Source: Hsuehochloa calcarea (lineage: Eukaryota; Streptophyta; Magnoliopsida; Poales; Poaceae). Taken from it: a DNA stretch of 64,000 bases. The stretch lies in assembly GCA_036346395.1 (NCBI GenBank), contig CM070604.1, forward strand, positions 7,115,904 to 7,179,903, read 5' to 3'. Below, piece by piece: positions 8,832-22,155 of the stretch; the stretch's first letter is position 1, and each line of letters starts with the position of its first letter. Position numbers and translations under genes: made by a program. The notes under the pieces are model-generated. The model did not search any database, was not told the DNA's origin, and saw only the letters and a program-made list of their open reading frames with translations.

Positions 8832-11800
8832 CTAAGGGACCAACTCCCAGTCTCCATCCATGAAAGCATCGTCATTTTCGATGAAGTCCTGCAGTGATAA
8901 AAGAAGTTGATTTAGATGCACCTTATGTAACAACTCAGTTGAACTCGTGTAAAACCTGAGAAGGCTAGAGAGAGACTGATAAATGTCAAAATGAAGTATA
9001 CTTCAAAGATTCCATATGTTCAAGATAATGCATGGAACAACACGATGAATTGAACAATGTAGTAAGTACTACTAGTAGTTAAACCTGTTAGAGATAGATT
9101 AGAGATATAATTAGTTTGTATTCCTTATCTGTCTTTTGTATTGCCATATCTGTACATGGCATGCACCCCGTGTACCCTATATATATTGTCTATTGGGCTT
9201 CTTCAATATATACACAATATTCACAACAAGTCAACGACGTCGGCAGCCGAGATGGACGTCTCGCTCGACAACATCACCGTCGTCGACGACAAGCTGCGCG
9301 ACATCCTCAGGGACCTCGGTGTCTCATCGGTGCGTGTGTACAGCATGAAGATGAGCATGAGTCGACGCGTAGCCGAGGAGGGAGAAGGCCGCCCCGGGAG
9401 TAGATATTGGTCCTCCCGGAGGCAGCGGCAACGGAAGATGATGCGGCGGCCGGCGGCGGCGGCAGTAAGAAATCCTAATCCTAACCTCGCTCTGATATCA
9501 TGTTAGGAATATTGTGTATATATTGAAGAGGCCCAATGAGCAATATATATAGGGTACACGGGGTGCATGCCATATGCAGATATGGCAATACAATACAAAC
9601 TAATTATATCTCTAATATACCTCTAACAAAACCAACATTTGCTTAAGTAATTCCTTGTATGATGTATTTGTTTGCTGGGCTGAAACTGAGCGGTGGCATG
9701 TGATGAAAAACCAAAACCACAAAGCAGGCAGAGTAAAATGAGCAGTCATTCTGCGGGAAAAATAATGAGAAAGGTTCTTACTTGATTAAGCAAGCCGGCA
9801 ACAATGTCTTCCAACTCACCACTCCCATTCGGCCCATTTGCTCTTATGAGGAAAGCATTGCTGTAATTCAGTTGATCATCAACAGCCTGTTGATCAGCTG
9901 TGCCATCTTGCACGGGGAGAATGCCACCAGTACCCCCACCATTCAGCATCTGAGTTGGCATGACAAAACTGTCCATTTGAGGGTTACGCAGTGCAGAACT
10001 GATGCTTGAAGCACTACCAAGTGCAAAGTTGTCATTCAGCATCTCTTTTGAGCTTGTGTTGCTTCCGATGTTGAATGGTGCCATCTGCTCACTGAGACTT
10101 GCCATTGATTCAGTGCTGCTCATGATTGCTGCCATTTGACTTTGTACCTCATTTCCAAACATCGGTGTCTGGCCAGATGAGGCTGTAATGCTTGCGAGCT
10201 GGTTGATCTTTGGGATGTTCGCCTGCGACGGGCCTAGAGATGTTCCATCCTTAAGACTAAGATCAGGAAACCTCGACTGCACCACAGTTTGCCGGGAGTT
10301 TCTACAGTTCCCAGGGTCTGGCAACTGGGAAGCATCGCCAACAAGTGTGCCGAATAGGCCTGTGGAAGATAACTTCATCTGAACCGAAGCCTGGTTGCCC
10401 AGTTCGGGAGACTGCACAGGAAACTGATTTGCAGGCGCTAAAATCCCACCATTTGATATGTCTGCAAAGAAGTTACCAGAATGGCAAGAAGGAATGCCTT
10501 TGCTTGCCTCCAACAGCTTGCCACGCAATATGCTTGCATAGGAGTTGCCAGAATGATAGGAAGGAAAGCATTCGCTTGCATCCAACATTATGCCATTTGA
10601 TATGTTTGCAAATGAGTTGCCAGAAGGACCGGAAGGGAAGCAGTTTCTTGCATCCAACGCCCCGTCTTTCAATGAGTTTGCAAAGGAGTTGACAGAAGAG
10701 AAGCAGTTTCTGGCATTCGATGGCCCGCCATTCAATGAGTCCTGCAGTGACTCAGGCACAGCATCCTTGAGCAGGCTGCCACCATGGCCAGCTGTCCCCA
10801 TGCCCAAGTTGCTCTGGGCATTACTAAGCTGAATTGATTGAGTGGTCAGCAAACCATGAGGTCCTAATGCAGATGGAGAATTCATCCTTGCAAAAAGGTT
10901 GCTTGAATTAGAAGAAGCAACGTCTGGGGATGGCAGACGTGTCCCATGTTCATGGTAATGTTTGAAACTGTCCGGTTCATTCTTCTTGTTGTAAACGGAG
11001 TTCCATCTTTCAGATGGATCAACAAATAGATTAGAATCCCTGCTTGTGTATTTGCTGACCCTTTTCAGGTATAGCCGGTACTTCTGAAATGACAAGATAG
11101 GAAAGGACATAGATGAAATACACTCCTACTCATGGGAAGAAATGGAAGATACGTAGAAAAATAAGAACTGGAAGTGTTGCATAGTTTCAATAACTAGAAA
11201 ATTTAGGGCATGCAGTACAAGTATAACAGATCTGCCTCACATTTTCACAAAGGAAAATTCATTATAAATGTTTCTTACACACATCGACATGAAAGATGAA
11301 TTACTAAAGCTTAGATAGCTTTATATATGACAAAATATTAGACTGGAAAGAGTAAGATCCTCCATGATATAAGGGATAGGAACTCAAACAAAGAAATTAA
11401 ACATAAGGGTAGATATTAAACCTGCAGATGACTTGCAACATTCTCTCTAGTGATGTAATCCACATTCATCATATCCAGTATCTTCTTTGGAACAGCCTCT
11501 ACATTTACATAACCAAAAGATTGGTTACTGAAAACAAATAAAAAAAGGTTTTATTTTGATAACTAAGCCAGGAAATGTGAGCCCTTACTTTCAATGCCGA
11601 TCTGATTGACGACTTCCACAAACTTGCGATGCAGCTGACTGGTCCAGGTGACCCTTGGCTTCTTCTCGGTTGATAACTCCGTGTTCTCTTTGTTCTCATC
11701 AGAATCATCTACATCATTTCTTTTCTTCCCCGAGTACTTCCTGGTGCGCTTTCCACAGCCCTGGTCACCCTCAGCATTCCCTGACTGCACCTTATGATCA

Positions 11801-13051
11801 TCATCGTCATTGCCACCGCTGCTTCGGTTCCTTTGGTCAGGCTTTCTCCTTACCACATGCTGCCAGATGTTCTTGAGCTCCTTGACACGCACTGGTTTCA
11901 CCAAATAGTCACACGCCCCATGGGTTATCCCCTTCATCACAGTCTTTGTCTCCCCATTCGCGGATAGCACTGCATGACAGATGGTTAGTGGCTCAATTGT
12001 GGAATGCAGAAGTTGTACAAAATCAATAAACTGGGTATCATAAACTGTCTTGTGTGGATTCAGATCAGAAAAATCAAGTGGCATTCATGGTGTAAATTTG
12101 ATGGACTCTGTCCTTTCCATATTTTTCAGGTGTTACACAAGTTTTTTTTTTTGGGGGTAAGCAATGCATTACGCATGTTGGACAACACACATCAAGATTA
12201 TGGTCAAATTTCATCTTTCACAGCATTAAATGAGAGAAATTTACACATTCAGTAGAAAGAATCGGACATTGTTCGCTGCAAGAATATAGAATCAACAATA
12301 ATGCTTGCAAAACCAACCATAATTCATCGCAAAACCACAACAACATATTCCAATCAGGGAAATCACATTAGCTCTTCAGATTATTAATGAACGTGGAGAT
12401 CAAGTGCATCATAGACATGTAATCATTTTCTCTAGCCTACAAACTATAAACCCAAGCATTCAAAGTCAATAAATAAACAGGATCTCACGTGCTAGCAAAG
12501 GTACAATCCATTCAATGTATCTCCTATCTAAAATTAGTACTCCTACTTTGTTAAATACCATCAGGGGAATGTCATGTCAGGCACAAAAGTGGAAACTGCG
12601 ATTAAGCAAAGACTTTACTAATGACTGGGAGGTCCATCTCGAGGCCGATGATTTCGAGGAGCGTGAAGCCGTCCATGTCCGGCATGTGCACGTCGCTGAT
12701 CACCAGGTCAAACTGGTCCTTCCCCTCCCTGAGCATCTTCAACGCCGTCTCTGCATGCGCCGCTGCTGTCACTGCATCACACCACAATAAATCAAACCAA
12801 ACAAAACAAAAAAGACGAATTATTCCCAAAATCTAACCATAAGAGTATAAGACTTCGATCCTAATGGAGTTCTGGAATAGGGGAATAGAGCGGGGTGGCC
12901 AAGAACGCTCACCATGGTACTTGCAATGGCGCAGGAGGGACTCCAGGAGCTTGAGGCAGACGGGGTCGTCGTCGACGGCAAGCACGCGCATCCCCGCCGG
13001 GAACTTGTCCACGGCGGCCTCCTTCCCCTCACTGTCCTGCCCCACGGTCAT
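8832..13051 (-). CDS. Type-B two-component response regulator (cytokinin signalling transcription factor)
   Basis: Six exons with GT-AG introns give an intact 702-aa protein: 13051-12913, 12771-12619, 11969-11589, 11498-11422, 11083-9782 and 8888-8832 (TAG). Residues about 21-140 are a receiver domain with the acidic pocket VDDD (27-29), phospho-acceptor Asp73 in VISDVHMPDMDG, and Lys122 in KPVR. An acidic, Lys-rich linker follows (GKKRNDVDDSDENKE). Residues about 200-260 are a GARP/Myb-like DNA-binding domain starting KKPRVTWTSQLHRKF and ending ASHLQKYRLYLKR. The long fifth exon is Ser/Asn/Gln-rich, as in activation domains, and the last exon ends DWELVP. In plants such proteins are phosphorylated by histidine phosphotransfer proteins and activate cytokinin-response genes in the nucleus. 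Rice has several close paralogues, so I give no symbol. The ATG is the first before the receiver domain, and the preceding in-frame ATG lies across likely 5' UTR. The final intron contains the element at 9086-9628. Confidence 0.93.
9086..9628. mobile_element. 543-bp retroelement with LTR-like ends in inverted orientation
   Basis: This begins TGTTAGAGATAG and ends CTCTAACA, with a perfect 5-bp target duplication AAACC (9081-9085 and 9629-9633): the termini and duplication size of an LTR retrotransposon. The right about 125 bp (9505-9628) is the reverse complement of the left about 145 bp (9086-9230), with a small internal gap, so the two LTR-like arms face each other rather than being direct repeats. 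Next to the right arm, the minus strand reads CATGATATCAGAGCG at 9489-9503, like a tRNA-Met primer-binding site. The left arm has no such site. The interior (9235-9490) is GC-rich and partly open. It lies in the last intron of the response regulator. Confidence 0.85.
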
Positions 13052-13322
13052 CTCTTCTCCCCCCCTGGCAAACCAAACACGATCAAACACCAAGAAACAA
13101 CCCAAGAAAACCTAATGCCCCGGCGAAAAACCCCACACCACAACAACCCAAAAGCACCGAGAAAATGGATCTAAAACAACAAAAGATTCCTCCTTTCCCA
13201 CCTTTCCGGATGGCTTCCCTCGAAGGCTCGCTGAGAGCAGCACAAGAAACGGCAGGGGAAGAAAAGGGAGCGACAAAAGTCAAGGTCAGAGCAGCGCAGA
13301 AGCAACAAGGGGAGGGGCAGGG
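13052..13322 (-). promoter_or_regulatory. 5' UTR of the response regulator
   Basis: This is the stretch between the start codon and the TATA box at 13323-13332. It contains runs of pyrimidines on the minus strand and no competing long coding frame with family resemblance. A 5' UTR intron is possible but not shown. Confidence 0.45.
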
Positions 13323-13332
13323 AAATTTATAG
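13323..13332 (-). promoter_or_regulatory. TATA box of the response regulator gene
   Basis: The minus strand reads CTATAAATTT about 270 bp upstream of the start codon, a standard plant TATA box at a reasonable distance for a gene with a leader of roughly 240 bases. Confidence 0.55.
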
Positions 13333-13689
13333 AGGTGGAATCGGGCGATTCGGGAGTGCAGATGGATTGAAATTCGCTGCGCTCCAGAGATGGAAGGTGT
13401 TCTTTGTTCGTGCAATTTTCCTACTCTTTAATTCCTGCCGTTACAGTTTATATTCTGTTGCCACTGTGCTGGGTTGTTCATTCTCTGTGTGCCATGGTTC
13501 ATTTCAGGTGGCAAAACCACCTCTGGTTTCCTGTTTTATTTCATAAAAATCTTGGAGGGGAATGATTTCATCTGAATTCACACAGATGATCTTCTTGTTG
13601 TTTGGGTGCATGGAGACTGTGCATAGTCTAAACTCTTTCTCTCTTTCTTTTTTTTCAAACCAGGGGAAGGATTATCAGACATGGATTAA

Positions 13690-14590
13690 TTCGTGTAGTA
13701 CTGGACCAACTCAGAAATGTGTTCCGTTGAATCTTTTTGATGCGGACGAAGGAATGTGCCAATGCAAAGTGCTTCATGCTTTAGCTCAGAGAGCAATGCA
13801 AAGAATAATGTGTCGGTCGAGGAAGTTGCATGGACGACATTTATAGCAATCCAAGTCTTAGAGACAGCTTTATAACCAAGCAATCAATCGGAATATTGGT
13901 TACAAAACAATTCATCCTGTAGTTCAGCTCAGAGATATGTTCTGTTGAATCTATTCGTGCGAACAAAGGAACGTGCTAATGCTTACCATCTTCGAGGCAA
14001 TGCTGGGAATAACTTATCATTTGAGAAAGTTGCATGATGACGTTTATAGCCATCAAAACTTAAACGCAGTTTTGTAACCGGGGTATCAGTCCAAGTATTG
14101 GTTACAAATTAATTTGTTGTGTAGTACAACTCAGAGGTATAATCGGTTGAATCTTTTTGATGCGGATAAAGGAACGTGCTAATGCTTACCATCTCCGGGG
14201 CAAAATGCGTTTCGTTTTAGCTCAGAGAGGCAGTACGGGGAATACCGTATCAGTCAAGGAAATTGTACGGAAGGGCACTTATAGTCATCAATACTAATCA
14301 GAGGCGATTGTATAAACTAATGAATCGATCGGAATATTGGTTACAAATTAATTTGTCGTGTAGTACAACTAAGAGATACGATGTGTTGAATCCTTTCCAG
14401 GCAGATAAAAGGAATGTGCTAACGCTGCCATCTTCGAGGCAAAATGCTTATCGCCTTAGCTCAGAGGAGGAAATGCAGTTGATTATTGTATCGACAACAT
14501 ATTTGCTTTGGGAACAATCGAGGACATTTTCAACATGGAAGAATGATCACACTAATTTTTACCATCTTCAAGGCATAATACTTATCATTT
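13690..14590. repeat. Degenerate tandem repeat, about 200-240 bp period, four copies
   Basis: Blocks resembling GTTGAATCTTTTTGATGCGGA recur near 13726, 13944, 14147 and 14384. Each is followed by AAAGGAA(C/T)GTGC(T/C)AA, a CTCAGAGAGGCA-like word and GGAATATTGGTTACAAA. Copies differ by many substitutions and indels. The short frames across them are not conserved between copies, so this looks noncoding. Confidence 0.75.
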
Positions 14591-14599
14591 TAGTTTAAA

Positions 14600-17500
14600 G
14601 GAGGCAATGTAGTTGTACTGTATCACTGTATAACGTATTTCTATTGGGAAATAGCTAGGAAGTAGCTACCAATACTAATTGGAGCTGAGCTTCTCGCTGA
14701 ACTATGCAAAGTATGGCATTGGCAAAAGAGTAAGAAACTTGTAGACCACAAAGCTGCAAGCCTTGGAGGCAAGATAACCAAAATTCCATCCGCAATGTTG
14801 CTTCCCGCTCTTCTTTTCTAGTAGACCCCAGTGTGAATTGCTTTAGGGAAATACAGGACTTCAATGCAAATTTTGCGCTAGACGCGTATTGCCGTAAAAC
14901 TACCACCAGCGCAATAAAAGTTCTCCCAACAAGTGGACATGGGTACAGTTTTTTCTACACCACCGTGCAAGTATCTTTTAGCACACAGCTAGACAGACGG
15001 AGGTCGAAGATAAATTTGTAACGTCACAAAATTTCCTACTGAAATGTACTCGTGTGTGCGTAATAGGTGGTTACAGTTGGACGTATGACATCAACGCTTG
15101 TCAGATCCCAAAATTGTGATTTGGAATCTTCTGTGTTCACAGCACCAGTCCCTAGATCAGTAGTTAGTACTCACAGTTACATCATTGGATATTAAACATA
15201 TATCACGAAAATGTAAAACTAGTGCATAGTAATAAACAAAGCGTAAATATACCTTATAGTTTTTGTCTTTCAGAATGGCCGATCATGCCAAATATCGTTA
15301 AAGAATCAGCAGCGGAAGCATAATTGAAATACAACACGTGGGATCCTCACGATATACCCACATGCAATCGGCTAGGGCATGCGACCTAGTTCTTGGCCTT
15401 CTTGATCTCCGGTCTTGATGAATGCTCATAAGTGTCCATATAACCTTCTTCTTTCATACTTAATGAATAATAATATTGAGCGAGCATGCATACATAATCG
15501 TACTCGCGAGCCAACACACATAATACAGTTTTACAATATGAAAGGCTGATCAAAAGAATGACTCATGGTTATTTTGTTTGTATAAAATCACTTATTGAAA
15601 TAAATTAAGTAGTAGCAAATCCTGAGACTTAGCATTTTTAACTAACACAAACTTTAACAAAGTTGAGTTTTATTGTAAAATACTAGTGGAGCCTCCAACC
15701 TCCTATACCATTGAGCCGCTCTATCCACCCGATGCCCATGTTCTTTCTCGGGTCATATCCCATACTTCTCACTAGTTCTCAACTAGGCCATCTCAAATCT
15801 CTGGGCTCCAACCCATCTCAAAACTCTATGCTCCAACCCATCTTTTCATTCCACCCACAAATCGTTTTTTTATGAAAATAAAAGCTAATTCAAGTAAGTT
15901 CTCGCACCGCCCATGACCATAGGCACGACTATCCAGATAGTTTTCTTACTCTGTAGAATTGGCATATTTTACCCACAAGAGACAATCGTCTTATACTGTC
16001 AACACGCGATCGTAGGCGTGAGACTAAGATAATCATCACAAGACCTTTATAATGCTCCACCACAACGTAACCCCACCCGCTAGGTATCACCTCCTTGAGC
16101 CTCGCCCCGAGAGATCTCCCATCGCGCCATGTAGTTTCCCTATGGCTTCATTACCCTCTACCCACGCCACACACCCACCAATGGTGAAGCCACGCTGAGG
16201 TGAATAAATTAGTCAGCCAGGTCGTACCCATTATAGACTTGTGGTTGTATTATTTTTACAAAAGAAGACTGTTACAAGAACTCGATCATTTATTGACTTG
16301 GGCGGTACTTTCCCATACCCACTATGTTGTGCTCTTATCCGCACCTGCCACGCTTTCCAGCCACCGAAGTCGAAATCTGTTTTTTGTTTTCTTTTGTTTT
16401 GAAATACTTTTCTAGTTAACATACCAACTAGGCTCCAACCTTGACTACCCGAATCCAGTTTCAAGTTTTAAATGATGTCGAGGCAAATCATTGCCCGCAT
16501 ACCAATATACTCAAGTAAGGCTAAGCATGACACTTATGTACGAACTTAGTAACTAGTATGTATACCATTAGTCTATAGTGACAAGGATAATGTCTAAGTT
16601 CAAGAATTGGAAGTTTATATGTAATTATCATTAAGGTAATAACTATGAGCTAAATCAATATATTTGTATAAATCATAGCAATACAATTTTATAATTTAAA
16701 ACAATATAATTGTATTTCAAAAGTAGGTGCAACATGATCCAAGTGTTGACTCACCTTGCTCAATGTTATGATAATCTTGGTTTTGTTCTTGTTCTGCCTC
16801 GGACTGCTGCCTTGGTATGGCTTCAAATTCTAACTACGCGGAATACAATCGAATCCAAGAACGTCTGAAAGACAACCAAATGAAATCCAAGAAATCCAAA
16901 GACATTCAAACAAAATGAAACACTTCAAATAAAAGTAAGTATATCTAACGTCATCTTGAAAGAAGGAAGCATCCAGATGAAACTAAATCTACTTAAGTGA
17001 GTTAATGAAGGAAATACTTCAGACAAAGCATATCCAAAAAAAGTTGATGAAAGAAATACTTAAGATGGAATGAAGTACATCCAGAGATACATGGAACGAA
17101 GGAAGTACTTCAGACCAAAGTAGACACACCCAATCCTTATTCATTTGGCCTAAGGTGCGATCGGGCTCTCGAAAAGTCCATTGGTAAAGAAAGTTACGAA
17201 CCAAATGGAAGGGGGAGAATATTCCCAGGGACATCCCGTATCGATTACCTAGAGGGGAGAGATCACCTTGTTAGGTAGGACTCTCTGATCCATCTTCGGG
17301 TTACAAATAGTCCTACTACTGGGAATGGATGATAGCTGGAGTGTATACGATGTTGATTGGTGGTTGCAATACGCTCGTCCACTTGGGAGCATATCATCGC
17401 TGCTTACACGTGGCACCTAGCTGATCTAATGATTTATTTTGTTATTATTTCCTATTTATCGAGAAAATTCCATGAAAGTCAGGTGAGACTTATGTATAGA

Positions 17501-18652
17501 TTCGATGTTCGTACTGGGTAGACATGTCTCACCGACAAGAGGGGCATAGTTTAATTAATGATTTATTTTATGATTTGATATTTATCAAGAAAGTTCCATG
17601 AGCCTTGGCTGGAACTTCCTAGCATTAGCTAGACATTAACCTTACATCTTGATCGGGGGTGTCTACGGTTTCGGAGTTTCTTTAAGGTGATCCATACTTA
17701 GTCTTACTACTTACGTGGCTTGGCATATACTAAAGTAAACCTATCATACTAGGTTGATCCTTAGCTACAACACATGCTAATGATTACTTCTAGTTGAGTA
17801 GACAACTGTTCGTCCCCTAGGTAAGGCCTGCGTGTTTTTATCTACCTACTTCTTGTTCAGTTATCACCCTTTCGGCTTTAGTTTTGATTAACTAGCATAA
17901 GGTTGTGGCATAGCTACTGCTAACCTTTGTGACTATCTAATAGTACTAATAGTTTTTGGGTTAATTACCTTCCCAACTAAGTGTTCCCTAGTTGTATTTG
18001 AGTTGTTTAGCCAAATGATGTCTGCTTAATCAACGTTGTAGCATGTAACTACTCATTAACACCACTAGTTAGTGTCTACGCCCTATGGGCTGACGAGATG
18101 CTAACCAATCCTGGTTATGTGTAAGGGGTAACTGTCCTATTGGGTTTTCAGTAAGTTTGTGCTTGTAGAAGAATATAATCCCTCAACAGGACAATGTTAA
18201 CGACCTAGGGTTCATGGGTAGTTTAGATCTTCTCATTCATAATCTTAGTATCTAACGAGTTAGTACTATACTCTAATCATTGTCTATATCCTATGTGTCA
18301 TGATCTAGCAACCATCCCTGGTTTATCTTTTAACCAAAGTTGTTGGCCTAAACATTTGGTATGATCCGCTGTTTATTTGAGTCTTTATAAATTTAGATCT
18401 TGATACGGGGCCCATCCGTCATTTACTAATGAACCTTCATAAGCATATTTGAGCCTATATGTATCACTACAGGGTTACTATACTAGGATTAACCCTATAC
18501 ATGATGTTGCTAGATCATGGTATACAACCCTACGTTCATTTAGGTACTTCTACACATAAGGCTATACGTTAATGATACTTGATTGTTATCCAATTGCTTT
18601 ACTATTTTGATTAACTATTTTATTAAATTATTATATGTATTACTATAACAAT
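14600..18652. other. Long stretch without a recognised gene
   Basis: There is no frame with family resemblance over 4 kb. 15270-16200 and 16740-18640 have the texture of LTR retrotransposon noncoding sequence (few stop-free runs, mixed composition, GTCTAC/CTAGTTAGT-type words), but no LTR pair, primer-binding site or terminal repeats were found. It may be the remains of an old LTR element. Confidence 0.4.
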
Positions 18653-20763
18653 TGTAATACTCCGGAAACGGTTCGGTAAAAAGAAAGAGGTCGGAGAGAG
18701 TAAAAGAAATTGTTTTCGTCGGAAAATTCCAATCTTGGGGGTAACGTTATTGCAGACAACCCGGGCCATGATTCGCGACCAGTGGCCCAAGAGGCGGCCG
18801 GCCCATGTAGGGCGGCCAAAGGGGCACCACTTCCCCCAAACCCTAGCGCCTCCACCTCCTCCCCCTTGAGCCGCCCCCATCTCCCCCTCCACCCGGCGCC
18901 TCCCCTCCTCCTCTATTGGTGGCTGCCATTGGTGATCCCCCGGAGCTGCACACCCGGTCTTCCACGCGTTCACCTTCGGTTCTTCCTCCGCCGGGCGTTT
19001 GCAATCCACTCGGGTTCGTGGTGTTGGGGCCGGCCAAAGAAGGAGAGGAGAAGCCTTCGGAGAGTTGATCCTCGTCATTCTTCAGTTATACAAGGGTAAC
19101 GAGAGACCCCATCGCTGTTTGATTGCGTTAGAGTTGTCGATTCAATGATTTTAGGAGTATCGTTTAATCTCTGTCAGTATATTGATTCGGTCCAGAACGT
19201 TGTAACTCGGTTTTGGGTGTCTTAGAGGCAGAATTGGATGTCTTCTCCTTCTGGAGTTTTGTTACTTATTTCATTAGCTTTCTTTTGGCACCTGGATCAC
19301 GAATTTTCACCCAGTAGTTTAAAAGTTATGACTGTTTTACCACGTACTGCTCTGTCTGTCAGAAATGCTGGGTATAGTCGGTTGCACCTAGGTTTTTATC
19401 TAGTTAGAGTCAGAATCAGGTCGGCCACCCAACTAGGTTTATGAATATAATTTCACCATGTTTCCAGGCTGATAAAGATCACTTTATTTGGATCAGTGGT
19501 TTAAAAGTTAGAGCCTTTTCTTTAGGGATGTTCTGAATTCTGGGCAGACTGCGGTTATAGTTTTTCATTGGATGTTTAGACCTCTGTTTTGGCCGAATTA
19601 GAGTTTACCATCAACTAGAGTTTCGTAACCAATTACGTTAAGAGAAGTTGAGCACTAGTTTCAGGTCTTTTGGACTTACGGTTATTTATTGGTGAATTTT
19701 CTAGTAAAACTGTCAGATTAGGGATATTTGGAATGTTTGGGTAAATTGATCAAATTGAACCTTTTGTTTGGTTGGTTTGGCTAGAGATTGTAGGAGGACA
19801 CGTGTAGCAATGCCTTACTCGTTTGTCCTCATTTCGATTATTATATATTGTAAGCGGTGAAGCGGTGAGTGGAGGGGTATCTCAATTACCTCCCAACCCG
19901 TCCTGCAGTAGCAAGCAAAAGTAACTTGTATACTATGATTGATGCATTATGTGATGTGTGACTGCATGATTATAATTGTTCGTATTTGTATATGAATGTC
20001 ATATGTACCTTTTCATTTATGAGTACTATTCAATCTTGTCATGGAATCACACCATGACATGCATAAATTATCTTTGTAAGACCCATCAATTCCAGTATGG
20101 GCACTTGAAAATCCCATCAATTCCAGAATGGGTAAGTGAGTCCACCATTCCAATGTGGGCCACGTTACGTGAGTCCACCATTCCAATGTGGGCCACGTTG
20201 GACGGCCGTATGAAACATTCTTCATACGGTTACTTTAAGTGAACACCGACGGGTGTTTCACTCGCTATACCGGTATATGCTGCAATATGTCCAATTCCTT
20301 CAATGCATCATTCCATTTCATCCATTCATAAGTTTTTTCCAATTAATGTTCAAGTTATGATTGTGATATTTTGTTCATGGTATGTTTGATTGTCATATAC
20401 AAGCACTTGCTGAGTCTTTGGCTCATTCTTGCTTTGTTGTTTTATTTAGGTAAATGACAAGGAAGAACGATCTCGTAGAGGGTAGTTCAACACGATGCAC
20501 TCACTACCATAATCCAAATATTTTTGAGAACTTTTACTGTCGTTATTTATGTCTTGTGTTGAATTGTAATAAGCCATTTTGGTCATAACTGCTGTATCCC
20601 TCTGAATTGTTTATTTCCATTCCGTTGATTAAACCTGATGATAAATTCTTGTTTCTGTATATCCTTATTACTTGCTTCACCTTGTCATGCGTTTTGATGT
20701 TATTCTTCTAAAGAGTAGTGGTTGTAGGTGACATCTTGACTTCTTTATAGTCAGGGTGTTACA
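18653..20763 (+). repeat. 5' LTR of the gypsy element, about 2.1 kb
   Basis: This begins TGTAATACTCCGG and ends GGGTGTTACA immediately before the primer-binding site, a typical grass gypsy LTR pair of ends. It contains a GC-rich block at 18720-19080 and a near-identical 31-bp tandem duplication (GTGAGTCCACCATTCCAATG...) at about 20136-20200. Confidence 0.8.
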
Positions 20764-20764
20764 G

Positions 20765-20780
20765 TTGGTATCAGAGCGGG
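20765..20780 (+). other. Primer-binding site of the gypsy element
   Basis: TTGGTATCAGAGCGGG starts one base after the LTR end and matches the methionine-tRNA primer-binding site of plant gypsy elements. Confidence 0.85.
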
Positions 20781-20942
20781 CTTCAGGTCCGTGGTTATAA
20801 TATTAAAATGACACACTGTGCACAATAGGAAGGGTTGGGTAAACCATTGTTTTCCGCAATTGCCTGGTTATGTTCCAATTATTTTGTTTATCGGTTCGTT
20901 GAGCTAAGTGTTTGGTTTTTCTTTCTGTTGTGTTGATCATAG

Positions 20943-22155
20943 ATGGCAAGAGGTAGAGGTCGTGGTCGTGGTCGTCCACCGACCCGTAGTCGTGGTCGTG
21001 GCCGCGGTCCGGCAGCTGCATCGTCTTCGTCTGAAGGGTTGGTGGTCTTTGCTCGAGGAGATTGCCTCAGCTGCGCCTCCGGTCGCTGAGCCACCGGCTG
21101 CAACAGCAGACCTTATTCAGAACCTTATAAGGGAGAATCAACAACTTTGCCAACAATTGCAGGCGGCCATTCCTGCGGCTGCTGCGCCTGTGGCGGAACC
21201 TGTTGCTACTACTGTTCCACCCGAGGTTAGGATGAGCCTCCGTGAGTGGATGTCGCTTCGTCTGGACACTTTTGATGGAGCAGCACACCGATTCAGTGCG
21301 CGGATCGGTTGAGGTACATGGAGCGTCGCTTTGGAGCCTTAGAGTGGCATCCGCGCGAAGGCGCGATTTGTGGCCTTCACCAAAGGGCCAGCCGACATCC
21401 GGTGGGAGGAGTCTCGTCTTCCGAGACTCCAGTAGCAGGTCTGTTACTTGGGAGGTATTTGTGGAGAGATTCAGGACACAGTTTTATCCTGACTCCTTCA
21501 TTGAGAAGATGGAGCAATCACTCCTGACTTATGTGCAAGGGAAGATGTCAGTATCTGATTATGAGGCAGGGTTCAACAATCTGGTGTGTTTTGTACCAGC
21601 TGTGGCAAGTGATGATAAAGAGAAGGCTAAGAGGTTCCGGCGGGGCCTCAATCAAGAGTATCGCCAAATTCTGGGAGCGACAGGTCTACGTGATTTTAGC
21701 TCAGTGGTTGAGCAGGCTAGAGGGATGGAGTTGGAAAGAGCTCCTTCGTCGCAAGGGCATGTTGCTAGTGGTTCTATTGCTACCGGTGGATCCGCGTGGG
21801 CGAAGCGGAGTTTCGGTGGAGGAGGTGGGTCTTTTCAGCGACCCGCTGCTAAGAGGTTTCAAAAGAACCAACACTCCCGTCCGGTTCAGCAGTGGCAGTC
21901 TTCTTCTTCGGCGCCACGTTCTTCATCTTTCGCCCCACAGTTGCGTCCTGTTCCAGGTCAGGGCATGAAGTGTTTTCGGTGTGGTGACGGGCATCGAGCT
22001 TCAGAATGTTCCTTCAAGGGAACATGCCGCCGATGCGGACGGAGGGCCACAAGTCCTCTGTGTGCAAGCAAAATCCAGCTAGTATCATCAAATGGGAGGC
22101 CGTCCCAGCAGCTTCTTCCTCCAGTTTCCACAGAGGTTCAGTTCAGACTCTGACA
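20943..22155 (+). pseudogene. gypsy gag with CCHC zinc knuckle
   Basis: The first ATG at 20943 opens an Arg/Gly-rich segment (MARGRGRGRG) that loses frame after about 35 codons. The capsid region is recognisable in 21430-21750 (FRTQFYPDSFIEKMEQ, EYEAGFNNL-type and AKRFRRGLNQEYR). The knuckle CFRCGDGHRASEC lies at about 21970-22010, with a partial second knuckle just after it. Frame changes near 21050 and 21300 and inside the second knuckle make it non-functional. Confidence 0.8.

Noticed and set aside
10188..10832. Open frames on the + strand, up to 115 aa
   Set aside because: They lie antisense to the long fifth exon of the response regulator and have no domain; shadows of the Ser/Asn-rich coding strand.
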